Shown piece after piece: positions 8,772 through 16,552 of a stretch of 64,000 bases of DNA (positions within the stretch are counted from its first letter, which is position 1; each line of letters opens with the position of its first letter). The DNA is from Paraglaciecola sp. L1A13 (lineage in GTDB: Bacteria; Pseudomonadota; Gammaproteobacteria; Enterobacterales; Alteromonadaceae). The notes below the pieces were generated by a model. It did not search any database. It saw only the letters and a list, made by a program, of their open reading frames with translations, and was not told the origin of the DNA. The stretch is taken from contig NZ_CP047024.1 of NCBI RefSeq assembly GCF_009796745.1, forward strand, positions 3,162,001-3,226,000, given 5' to 3'. A program made the position numbers and the translations under genes.

Positions 8772-9303
8772 TTAAATTAACTGCACTGCTTTAGCAATAC
8801 TTAACACGCCTTTACGTGACGCGGTCTCGGCATCAGTAAAACTCACTTCAAACGAAGTTTGGACGATAACCTTTTGATAAAGCGCATTTAATGCGGGGGC
8901 GCTAACAAGAATAATCGTTTAACTAAGATTGCTTTCACGGTCTTTTTTGCTGATTGACTAGCATGCATAGTCAGCATATCGAACAATTCACTGGCGATAA
9001 GCAGACCTGACAAATAACTCTGTACCCCAGATGCATGGAGCGTCTTATTCAAAAATTTGGAAAGGGCGCTAAAAAATTTATGTAGCAAACAACCCGGTGT
9101 TTTTGCCGTTTTATACCTGTATCAAATGCATCACTGTCAACGTTACCGCCATCACTCACATGCTGATACATTTTGTCTAAAATGCTGTATTTATCGAACT
9201 CAGCGGACATTTCACCTGTCATATAGGTACTAAAAGTCGTAATCAAATTAACCGTTAACGGTCGGCATTTATTAATTCTTAGGTTTGGCTGCTTGCTCAA
9301 CAA
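8772..9303 (-). pseudogene. dgoK: Decayed 2-dehydro-3-deoxygalactonokinase (DgoK) remnant
   Basis: Three reading-frame pieces on the minus strand line up with the C-terminal half of DgoK: piece 1 (9303 to about 9110) with STYMTGEMSAEF and DSDAFDTGIKRQ; piece 2 (about 9085-8890) with LLHKFFSALSKF and QSYLSGLLIASEL; piece 3 (about 8890-8772) with TDAETASRKGVLSIAKAV and a stop at 8772. At least two frameshifts separate them and the N-terminal half (about 150 residues) is missing. It precedes intact dgoA in the expected dgoK-dgoA order. Family assignment rests on remembered motifs, not a search. Confidence 0.75.
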
Positions 9304-9480
9304 AAGCGCACCAGAGTATATGATAAACTCAGCCTAAATTAGATGGGTTTAGAAGCATAGATATATTACTTAAATCAAGACATGATAATTATTCTATTGG
9401 GGGGTAGCGCTCTCATAGCTGGCAACTATCTTTTAGTTAAAATTTGCCACAAAGAAGCTCGGCAAGCTGTGATAAGTACC

Positions 9481-9790
9481 TTATTGTATGCCTTGTTCAA
9501 TTTTCAGATATTTGTTTTTTCCGACGGTAATGTAATACAAAGGCAGGAAAATAGCCGTGATGAAATTGCTTGAAAAGCTGTTTTTCACGGTTAGTTTGTT
9601 CTGTGTTAATGTAGAACTTTCGGCTGGTACACCAGTCAATCCTTGCTTGAAGCGTCATGGTATCTTCAGAGATTGTTATCGTTTGAACATCTCCACGCTT
9701 TAGCGTGGCTATCTCGACATCATCTGCAAAGAGTTTGTAATCTCTTGTCATGTCGCCAAATTGTTTGGGTCGAAAAACCTGAATCTCCAT
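9481..9790 (-). pseudogene. Small conserved-looking protein, probably frameshifted near its end
   Basis: An ORF of 97 residues starts at ATG 9790 (MEIQVFRPKQFGDMTRDYKL), with a beta-rich pattern and ARIDWCTSRKFYI in the middle; I do not know its function. It stops at 9497, but a neighbouring frame carries on across the same place with LYYITVGKNKYLKIEQGIQ and a stop at 9481-9483. That tail reads like the natural C-terminus, so a one-base shift around 9540-9580 is likely. It sits among other broken genes. The alternative is that the 97-residue form is genuine. Confidence 0.45.
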
Positions 9791-9863
9791 ATTTTACCTC
9801 GTGAATATACCCCGATCACAAACGAGCAAATTTTTAGCCTCGCTCTGACTGTTTTGTTATACA

Positions 9864-10574
9864 TTATAATTTGAGCCATAAGAATGACTTTTGCAAAAAC
9901 TGAACCCGATTGCCTAAAATACACTCCCCATGCGATACCACAATAACTTCGGGCTCCCAGCTCAAAATGATAGATAGTGACTTTCTAGCCTCATTTATCC
10001 CACCTATAAAACTTAAACTCCAATCAATCAGTGTTTTGCCATGGGGGGATAAAATGCCTGTCACTCTCGCTAATATTATTTGCCACCAATTGAATGAATC
10101 AGGCTTAAAGTTCTCAATAAGGTCAGCTAATATTAACGTTTTTGAGCTGGAGTGAGAAAATACAACCTCCTGTAAAGCTGGGCTACCTTTGAAAATTGTT
10201 TGATTGATTTCAGTCGATCACTCAGTTTCTGGATGCATTCCCAACTCTTTATCGAACGTTATATCACGCCTCTTTTTGACTAAACCCGGTGACGCGTAAC
10301 AAATGGCCTTTGGAAACGCTTTTATCCAATCTGCTATAAAGAGGTGGTGTAATTTATTTGGAGAAACAAGGTATTTAACGTTACCTAGAGCCGATACCTC
10401 TCTGATAAGATCTTGAGATAATTTCAGTGATGAATGTATCCATATATCGCCACTTGCCATCTTAATTAAAGTCATTATGGTTGTATAAGGCATGCCAAAA
10501 AAAAGAACCGCTTCACCCTCAACAGTCCAAATGTTTTCTCCGATATTGTTTAGCACTTTAACTGCCTTTTTCAT
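9864..10574 (-). pseudogene. DUF4336-type protein interrupted by one in-frame TGA
   Basis: A single frame of 236 codons runs from ATG 10574 to a stop at 9864 and is interrupted only by TGA at 10218-10220. Before the stop it reads EGEAVLFFGMPYTTIM; after it GSPALQEVVFSHSSSKTLIL, LADLIENFKPDSFNWW, VVSHGECI and a hydrophobic end. This layout fits DUF4336, a metallo-hydrolase-like family of unknown role. The codon lies in a context (PETE-stop-STEINQ) where family members tend to have Trp, so TGG to TGA is the simplest lesion. Translation from the pieces alone is unlikely to be functional. Confidence 0.65.
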
Positions 10575-11041
10575 GACGCTCGTTTCTAATGAATCCCCTT
10601 ATAAACTTAAGTAGAAACAATACACTAGTAAATTGAGTATCTCGGTAAGATCCTCTTGTTTAAGGACTCAGAAAATGTGTTTTTTTTGATTCAGGCTTAT
10701 TACAGTGAAACCCTAGTTGTAGCACTAATTTGTCGCAAAGCTGGGCTTAAAGAACTTATTTTTAACCTACCTGTGAAATACAAGCTACATTGTACAGGTC
10801 CTTTCACTGAATTCTAAAAATTGTAATTAAGCGAAGGTACGCTTGCGAACCAACCCACTAATATAATTGGGAGTGCTCGAAGATATTGAACATTTTCGGC
10901 TATCAAACGCAAGCACGAAATGAATGTTGCCTTATATTCCTTGGCCAATCGACTTCAAGTGTAGACGAACTGCTTTAAACATTAGATATGAGGTGCATTT
11001 GATGCATGTGATTTTCATTAAAAAATTAAGAATAGACAATA
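10575..11041. other. Intergenic stretch, no gene recognised
   Basis: Between divergent genes. Only short ORFs occur (the longest open stretch is about 40 codons on the plus strand near 10690-10820). It should hold promoters for the DUF4336 remnant and for the 11042 operon, but no clear operator, hairpin or SD for 11042 stands out. Confidence 0.5.
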
Positions 11042-11701
11042 ATGGAACGAAATAACGTAATCGTATTGACCGGTTTAATTGGGTTATTAGCTGCGGTGTT
11101 AGTAGGTGCAGGTGAATTCCTATTACATTTTGATCCCCTGGCTAGATACTCTGAAGTGCATTACGATTTTATGCTTGCTACATCTGATTTACAGCAGACC
11201 ATCGGGCATTTTTTAGGCGCTCTTGGCGCACCGCTTTACATTGTAGGGTGCTGGCATATCTACTTGATGCTTAAACCCGCCAATCAAAAACTCGCCTTTT
11301 TCGGTTTTTTAATTGGAGCCTATGGATTTATGTTAGGTGCTGATTGGATCAGCTCACGTGCCAGTATCGGTGCCTTGATCCATGCCAAAACGCAAGGTAT
11401 GGACGTCGATCACCTCATAAATCTCTACCAAATCCGATATGAAAGTTTGCTCACCGTAGTGCGTATTACTACCCTGTTGAGCTCTGTTATCTTTATTTAT
11501 TTAGCGGCCACAGGACGCTCACATTATCAAAAGTGGCATGCTTTTTTTAGCCCTATCGTGCTCCTGCTCTTGTCTTTTGTGGTGTACTTGATCAATCCCT
11601 CTATAGGTAAATATTTAATGCCAATCGCGCTAAATGTTGGATTTGGCTTATTCTTTATTCTGTCTTTAATACAAACAAAAAAACTAAGAGTGTCAGCATA
11701 G
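11042..11701 (+). CDS. DUF6796-like polytopic membrane protein
   Basis: 219 residues with about six or seven hydrophobic helices; most of the protein is membrane. Features: GAGEFLLHFDPLARY near the N-terminus, GHFLGALGAPLYIVGCWHIY in helix 2-3, and an Asp/Ser-containing segment GADWISSRASIGALIH. It resembles a small uncharacterised membrane family (DUF6796); no enzymatic motif is evident. First gene of a three-gene unit: the next start is 15 bp past its stop. No good SD precedes ATG 11042. Function unknown; location inner membrane by inference. Confidence 0.75.
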   Translation: MERNNVIVLTGLIGLLAAVLVGAGEFLLHFDPLARYSEVHYDFMLATSDLQQTIGHFLGALGAPLYIVGCWHIYLMLKPANQKLAFFGFLIGAYGFMLGADWISSRASIGALIHAKTQGMDVDHLINLYQIRYESLLTVVRITTLLSSVIFIYLAATGRSHYQKWHAFFSPIVLLLLSFVVYLINPSIGKYLMPIALNVGFGLFFILSLIQTKKLRVSA

Positions 11702-11716
11702 AGCTCAAGGAAACAT

Positions 11717-13312
11717 ATGAAAAAATTATTGCTTATACCCGTCACACTGATCGTCTTATTGATCATGGTTTTTATGGTCAAATTTACCTTAGATAAAAAC
11801 AATCCATATGATGTTTCAACCAATGGACTCGCTATACCCGAGTTTGATTCTTATTTATTGGATTTTGATCAGAAACTCAGCAATGCCGAATCTTTACCAT
11901 TTACCGCCAGTGCAATAATTGATATCGATAATGACGGTACCGAAGAGCTTTTCATTGGTGGCGGTCCTAACCAGAAAGATGCCCTATTCGGGTATATCAA
12001 CGGTAAATTGGAACCACTAAATTCGGATATCATCAGCAAGCCAGACATGCAGGATGCTACCTTCGCTGCGATGGTTTTAGATGCAGACGGTAACGGTTTT
12101 TCTGATTTAGTCATCACCCGCACAACAGGTGTTTGGTTATATTCGAATCAAGATGGTAAGTTCAGCCCACAGAAACTTGACTTGCCCATTCAATCAGACA
12201 CCACACCATTATCTGTAGCTATCGCAGATATTAATCGTGACGGACATTTTGACATGTACGTGGCCGGTTATATAAAAAAGGAATTGGTTGAAGGTCAAAA
12301 CATTTTCAACAAAGAAGGTTATGGCGGCAGTAGCTTGATGTTGCTTAACAATGGCGATAATACCTTTACTGATATTACCGACTCGTCGGGACTAAAATAT
12401 AAACACAATACCTTTATGGGAATTTTTGTTGATATGGATAACGATGGTTTGGAAGATTTAGTCGTCGCACACGATACTGGTCATGTCAAAACCTGGAAAA
12501 ACGTCGGCGGCAATAAATTTACTGACGTTGCGAATCCAAATAGTGACGAATATAGCTATCCCATGGGGATTGCGGTTACCGATCTTGATGACGATGGTCT
12601 TGTTGATTTCTTTTTTTCCAACGTTGGAAGTACCCCACCAAGCTTTTTGGTAAAGGGCGATTTACGTGACGACCAAAAATTTAATCCCAAATGGATCATG
12701 TTCAAAAATAAAGGCGACTTTGAGTTTAACGATGTTGCGGCACAGGTCAAAATTGCCGACTACGAGTTTTCTTGGGGCGCAATATTCGAAGACTTCAATC
12801 TAGACGGACACGATGATCTAGTGGTGTCAGAAAACTACATTGGTTTCCCACCTCACAAGCTTTCTTTATTGAGATTACCTGGGCGGTTTTTGCTGCAAAA
12901 TAATCAAGGCGAGTTTGCTGAAACCGGAGAGCAAAGCGGCGTAATTAATACGGGTTATAGCATTACCCCCATCACTGCCGACTTTAACAATGACGGATAT
13001 CCTGATGTGGTACATGTGAATATTGCCGGGCAATCAAAAGCCTTTATCAATAAAGGCGGCGAGGCCAAATATCTGAAAGTAAAATTACCTGATACCGTTT
13101 ATTCAATTGCTGCAAAGATTACTGTCACAAGAAGCGATGGCAAAATCCTTCGTCGTGACTATGTATTGGGCGAAGGACTTAATTCTGACCAATCTCATGT
13201 GCAAATTTTTGCTTTAGAAGATGCACGAGCTAGCGAAGTCAGTGTGCAATATATTAATGGTGAAAAATCAGTTCAAACAGGGAATTGGATTAATTCCACT
13301 GTTTCATTCTAA
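11717..13312 (+). CDS. Membrane-anchored FG-GAP/VCBS beta-propeller protein with ASPIC/UnbV-like C-terminus
   Basis: 531 residues. Residues 1-23 form a hydrophobic signal anchor after MKK, so the body should face the periplasm. Seven FG-GAP calcium-loop motifs follow: DIDNDGTEE, DADGNGFSD, DINRDGHFD, DMDNDGLED, DLDDDGLVD, DFNLDGHDD and DFNNDGYPD, matching a seven-bladed propeller. The last 80 residues (YLKVKLPD, then RRDYVLGEGLNSDQSHVQIF) resemble the ASPIC/UnbV domain of CRTAC1-type proteins. AAGGA precedes ATG 11717. The stop overlaps the start of the next gene. Likely a secreted or membrane-tethered Ca-binding scaffold; its partner is unknown, perhaps the flanking membrane proteins. Confidence 0.85.
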   Translation: MKKLLLIPVTLIVLLIMVFMVKFTLDKNNPYDVSTNGLAIPEFDSYLLDFDQKLSNAESLPFTASAIIDIDNDGTEELFIGGGPNQKDALFGYINGKLEPLNSDIISKPDMQDATFAAMVLDADGNGFSDLVITRTTGVWLYSNQDGKFSPQKLDLPIQSDTTPLSVAIADINRDGHFDMYVAGYIKKELVEGQNIFNKEGYGGSSLMLLNNGDNTFTDITDSSGLKYKHNTFMGIFVDMDNDGLEDLVVAHDTGHVKTWKNVGGNKFTDVANPNSDEYSYPMGIAVTDLDDDGLVDFFFSNVGSTPPSFLVKGDLRDDQKFNPKWIMFKNKGDFEFNDVAAQVKIADYEFSWGAIFEDFNLDGHDDLVVSENYIGFPPHKLSLLRLPGRFLLQNNQGEFAETGEQSGVINTGYSITPITADFNNDGYPDVVHVNIAGQSKAFINKGGEAKYLKVKLPDTVYSIAAKITVTRSDGKILRRDYVLGEGLNSDQSHVQIFALEDARASEVSVQYINGEKSVQTGNWINSTVSF

Positions 13313-13710
13313 TGTCTAAACGTCTAAACCAAGCACTCTATCTATCTCTAATGATATTAGTCATCTTTGGATTATGGGGTGCACTTCAAGTGTCTTTTGA
13401 TACGTTAACAACTAAAGCCCCATGTCCTGACGTGGGCGGAGTTCCAATTTGTTATTTGGTCACAGTGGGTTATTTGTCAATGTTCTTAAGCGTGCTTTTT
13501 TCCGCTTCTAAACGGGCAAATAACTTGTTTTATCTGGGCTGGGGATTGGTTTTGATTATCGCATTGGTTGGGGTAATTACTGAAATCGTATTAGGAGATA
13601 TATGCCCTGTCAATGAGCAAGGCATACCACTGTGCTACTTATCTCTCGCCCTATGCCTGCTGATTGTCAGTTTATATTTTATAAAGAGCAAACTTCAAAA
13701 TCGTAAATAA
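13312..13710 (+). CDS. Small four-helix membrane protein with duplicated Cys motif
   Basis: 132 residues, about four membrane helices, built as two similar halves. Each half has a hydrophobic helix, a loop with two cysteines, then another helix: APCPDVGGVPICYL (about 37-50) and DICPVNEQGIPLCYL (about 97-111), i.e. C-P-x(5-6)-G-[VI]-P-[IL]-C-Y-L. Both loops would lie on the same side, so paired disulfides or a redox/metal role are possible, but I recognise no family. Its ATG overlaps the stop of the FG-GAP gene (TAATG), indicating one operon and coupled translation. Confidence 0.75.
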   Translation: MSKRLNQALYLSLMILVIFGLWGALQVSFDTLTTKAPCPDVGGVPICYLVTVGYLSMFLSVLFSASKRANNLFYLGWGLVLIIALVGVITEIVLGDICPVNEQGIPLCYLSLALCLLIVSLYFIKSKLQNRK

Positions 13711-13761
13711 ATAAAAAGACCACCCACCAAGCCTATGTTCGCAACTCCGAAAATAACAAAG

Positions 13762-13799
13762 GAAATATGTAGACACCCATGAAATATGAAGACACCCAT
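13762..13799. repeat. Tandem 19-bp REP-like repeats left of the RAYT gene
   Basis: Two adjacent 19-bp units, GAAATATGTAGACACCCAT (13762-13780) and GAAATATGAAGACACCCAT (13781-13799), differ at one base. Their core AGACACCCAT is the reverse complement of the core ATGGGTGTCT in the repeats right of the transposase, so the gene is bracketed by inverted repeat pairs. Confidence 0.75.
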
Positions 13800-13870
13800 A
13801 ATAAAAATGGTTAATTTTTAGGGCTGAACTACGCTTAATACGTGTTTCATTTTTCTCAGGTAGATGGACT

Positions 13871-14854
13871 ATGCCTCAGCCTCGAAAAAGCCAAATCAGT
13901 TTAATCGATACGCCTTATTATCACTGTGTGTCACGCTGTGTTCGTCACTCGTATTTATGTGGAATAGATAAACATTCCGGGCAGAGCTATGAGCATCGTC
14001 GGGGTTGGGTAGAAGAGCGTTTATTGTTTTTATCTACGATATTTGCCATCGACATATGTGCTTATGCGGTTATGAATAATCACACTCATGTAGTGCTTTG
14101 TGTTAATAAAGCGTTGGCTGAGAATTGGAGTACCGATGAGGTGTTGAGGCGGTATCACAAACTCCATAAAGGCACTTTGCTCACACAGAAATATGTGAAC
14201 GGCGATACGTTGAGCCAAGGGGAGCTAATCACGCTTGATGACACGGTAGAAATATACAGAAAACGTTTATATGAAATCAGTTGGTTTATGCGTGACTTAA
14301 ACGAACGCATTGCCCGTGAAGCCAATAAAGAGGACGGTTGCACTGGTAGATTTTGGGAAGGACGATTTAAATCACAAGCACTGTTAGATGAAAGTGCTGT
14401 TTTAGCTTGTATGGCCTATGTAGATTTAAACCCCATTCGCGCAAGAATTGAAAAAACACCCGAGACATCAAAACACACTAGTATCCAAAAGCGTACTCAA
14501 GCTGTTAAAAATCAACAAGCCCAACCGAGCTCGTTAATGCCCTTTGCGGGAAATCCTCGTAAAAACATGCCAAAAGGTATCGCTTATTCACTCAAAGACT
14601 ATTGTGAGCTCGTAGAGACTACCGGTCGCTGTATCCGCTATGATAAGGCGGGTTGTATCAATAATGATAAAAGCCCCATTCTAGAAAGACTGGGATTAGA
14701 TAGCGCTCAATGGTTAACGTTAACGACTGAATTCGAAAAACACTTCTGCTACGCCGCAGGTGCTGAGCAAATGATGAGCGCCTTTAAACGTCATACCCAT
14801 CATCAACGGTTACGCGGAATGACAAAAGCAAAAGAGCTGTTAACGCGCGCATAA
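13871..14854 (+). CDS. REP-associated tyrosine transposase (RAYT, Y1/HUH family)
   Basis: Single-strand DNA transposase-like protein of 327 residues. The N-terminus LIDTPYYHCVSRCVRHSYLC and the HUH motif NNHTHVVL (about 67-74) define the IS200/IS605-related REP-associated group; the catalytic tyrosine is probably in the helix around YEISWFMRDLN (about 137-147). Conserved GRFWEGRFKSQALLD and MAYVDLNPIRA follow, as usual in RAYTs. The ORF is full length and looks intact. It is flanked by pairs of repeats in opposite orientation, consistent with a RAYT and its cognate REP sequences rather than a self-mobile IS. Confidence 0.88.
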   Translation: MPQPRKSQISLIDTPYYHCVSRCVRHSYLCGIDKHSGQSYEHRRGWVEERLLFLSTIFAIDICAYAVMNNHTHVVLCVNKALAENWSTDEVLRRYHKLHKGTLLTQKYVNGDTLSQGELITLDDTVEIYRKRLYEISWFMRDLNERIAREANKEDGCTGRFWEGRFKSQALLDESAVLACMAYVDLNPIRARIEKTPETSKHTSIQKRTQAVKNQQAQPSSLMPFAGNPRKNMPKGIAYSLKDYCELVETTGRCIRYDKAGCINNDKSPILERLGLDSAQWLTLTTEFEKHFCYAAGAEQMMSAFKRHTHHQRLRGMTKAKELLTRA

Positions 14855-15055
14855 ATCTGTTTTACATAACAAATCTCATGCATAATATCTCACGACTTTT
14901 ACCCGTGCATAAAATTCATATAATTCCTCTTCTCCTTTTTAAATCGCTCGATATTTCAACAAAAGCCCTCATCATTCGGATTAAAAGTATGGTTAATTTG
15001 TGTTAATGGAAGTTCTTGCGAATGGAAAAAAAGAGGACAATTTACGGAAACATTT

Positions 15056-15125
15056 TATGCGATTTTAAAGATGGGTGTCTTTGTAACTCTTATGCGATTT
15101 TAAAGATGGGTGTCTTTGTAACTCC
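15056..15125. repeat. Tandem 35-bp REP-like repeats right of the RAYT gene
   Basis: Two consecutive 35-bp units (15056-15090 and 15091-15125) are identical except for the last base. Each holds GATGGGTGTCTTTGTAACTC. The ATGGGTGTCT core is inverted relative to the left-hand repeats at 13762-13799. Between 14855 and 15055 no gene is seen. The second unit abuts the left end of the insertion sequence. Confidence 0.8.
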
Positions 15126-15132
15126 TTGAGAT

Positions 15133-15207
15133 GGTCACTCCAAAGGCATTAAAACCTGCCATGATTGAAAAGTTATCAAGCAATATCAATCAATTAATGG
15201 AGTGACC
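15133..15207 (+). promoter_or_regulatory. Possible hairpin masking the transposase ribosome binding site
   Basis: GGTCACTCC (15133-15141) is exactly complementary to GGAGTGACC (15199-15207), and the latter contains the GGAG Shine-Dalgarno of the transposase (ATG 15211). A transcript entering from outside could fold and hide the SD, while a transcript starting inside the loop could not. Such protection is known in other IS elements; here it is inference. Confidence 0.4.
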
Positions 15208-15210
15208 GAG

Positions 15211-16236
15211 ATGAAATGTAACCTAGTTAGCATTGATTTAGCAAAGAATGTGTTCCAGTTATGCGCCTTAGATGAGCAAAACAATGTGATATTCAATAAA
15301 CAAATAAGAAGAGATAAGTTGCTCCATGAGTTGCGCCAAATAGAGCCGACCTTAGTTGTGATGGAAGCTTGTTATTCAGCTAACCCTTGGGGTCGTAGGT
15401 TCAAGGCGCTAGGCCATACGGTAAAATGCATTCCTGCTCATGTGGTTAAGCCTTTTGTGCGGGGCAATAAAAATGATGCCAACGATGCGCTAGCGATTGC
15501 CGAAGCCGCACGGCGACCCAATGTGCGTTTTGTTGAAATAAAATCTGTTGAGCAACAAGACGTTCAGTCGCTACAGCGTATCCGTGAACGATTACTCAAG
15601 AATAGAATTGGAGATAGTAATCAACTCAGAGGACTACTAGCTGAATACGGTATTGTCTTACCCGTTAAACACGGTGCGCTTAAAAAGTATGTGCCGGATA
15701 TCCTAGAAGATGCTGAGAATGAATTGAGTATTACGGCCAGGCATTTCATTGAGCGTTTACATAACAATGTACAGGCGTTAACGACGCAAATAGAAGAAGT
15801 GGATGGAATATTAATTTCACTACTCAAAGATAATAAGGCTTATCAACGTATATTAAACGTGCCTGGTGTCGGGGCTAAAGTGGCTGCGACATTCTTAGCC
15901 AGCGTGAACGATATCCACGTCTTTAAAAATGGTCGGCAATTTGCTGCCTGGATTGGTTTAACCCCTGCACAGTATGCCAGTGGGGATAAATCACGCATGG
16001 GAGGTATCACCAAACGGGGCAACCAAAGCTTACGTAAAATGTTAATTTTGGGCGCTCGGGCGGTATTGAATTGGTGCGACAAAACAAATGACAACCTGAG
16101 ACGCTGGGCACAACATATCAAAAAACGCATGCATGGCTGTAAAGCTGTAGTGGCATTGGCGAATAAACTGGCAAGAATTATTTGGGTAGTCATGGCAAAA
16201 GAAGTCGAATTTGACGTCAAAAAAGCATGTGCATAA
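15211..16236 (+). CDS. IS110-family (IS1111 group) transposase
   Basis: 341-residue RNA-guided recombinase. N-terminal DEDD RuvC-like domain: SIDLAKNVFQ, VVMEACYSA and KNDANDALAIAEAARRP supply the acidic residues. C-terminal transposase domain: ILNVPGVGAKVAATFLA, then FAAWIGLTPAQYASGDKSR and the serine-bearing GGITKRGNQSLRK block. The EAARRP-RFVEIKS and RGLLAEYGI segments resemble the IS1111 group. Start ATG 15211 is chosen because GGAG lies eight bases upstream; an in-frame GTG at 15202 would overlap that SD. The ORF is intact, so the element may be active. Confidence 0.93.
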   Translation: MKCNLVSIDLAKNVFQLCALDEQNNVIFNKQIRRDKLLHELRQIEPTLVVMEACYSANPWGRRFKALGHTVKCIPAHVVKPFVRGNKNDANDALAIAEAARRPNVRFVEIKSVEQQDVQSLQRIRERLLKNRIGDSNQLRGLLAEYGIVLPVKHGALKKYVPDILEDAENELSITARHFIERLHNNVQALTTQIEEVDGILISLLKDNKAYQRILNVPGVGAKVAATFLASVNDIHVFKNGRQFAAWIGLTPAQYASGDKSRMGGITKRGNQSLRKMLILGARAVLNWCDKTNDNLRRWAQHIKKRMHGCKAVVALANKLARIIWVVMAKEVEFDVKKACA

Positions 16237-16239
16237 CAC

Positions 16240-16541
16240 GCAACACACATAGTAAACATAACAGTACTAAGCGGTAAAAAGCATTGATGATTTAAACGGT
16301 TATGTCTTATTTGGAACCTCAGCAAGACAACTGCCTTCGAGGCAATATGGGTGCAAAGGCTTATAAGACTTCAATTGAAACTCATGAGGGCACGGCGAGT
16401 ATGAATATCGCCATAAAGATGCCGGATATATGTCACAAGACCGTATTTCATTTTATGCAAAAGCTGTTTGGAAAAGGCCAATTATGACAACGTAACGCTT
16501 AAACGTTTGTGAAAGAAAAACGAAAACCTGTTGATAACACG
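16240..16541 (+). ncRNA. Candidate seekRNA/bridge RNA region of the IS1111-type element
   Basis: Non-coding DNA between the transposase stop and the right inverted repeat, the position where IS1111-group elements encode their guide RNA. It can form small hairpins, e.g. TGCCT-TCG-AGGCA (16332-16344) and GGCGA..TCGCC (16394-16412). TATGTCTT at about 16302-16309 matches the flank just right of the element (TATGTCTTTG), which might be a guide segment, but an 8-base match is weak. Exact ends and loops cannot be fixed by eye. Confidence 0.4.
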
Positions 16542-16552
16542 GGAGTGACCAT

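Larger units (their letters stand above)
15131..16552 (+). mobile_element. IS1111/IS110-type insertion sequence
   Basis: About 1.42 kb bounded by a perfect 11-bp inverted repeat: ATGGTCACTCC (15131-15141) and GGAGTGACCAT (16542-16552). Inside is one DEDD transposase gene and about 300 bp of non-coding DNA after it, the layout of the IS1111 branch, which has short subterminal inverted repeats and a downstream guide RNA. No target-site duplication is evident, as expected. Both flanks contain the TGTCTTTGTAACTC repeat, so it appears inserted into or beside a REP-like array. True ends may lie a few bases outside the repeats. Confidence 0.75.

Noticed and set aside
9382-9573. 63-codon plus-strand ORF
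   Set aside because: Overlaps the better supported minus-strand gene and has no SD.
10218-10220. TGA in DUF4336-like frame as selenocysteine codon
   Set aside because: No SECIS-like hairpin seen after it and the position fits Trp better; nonsense mutation is simpler.
16302-16487. 61-codon ORF in the non-coding end of the IS
   Set aside because: No SD, no recognisable sequence, and it lies where the guide RNA is expected.
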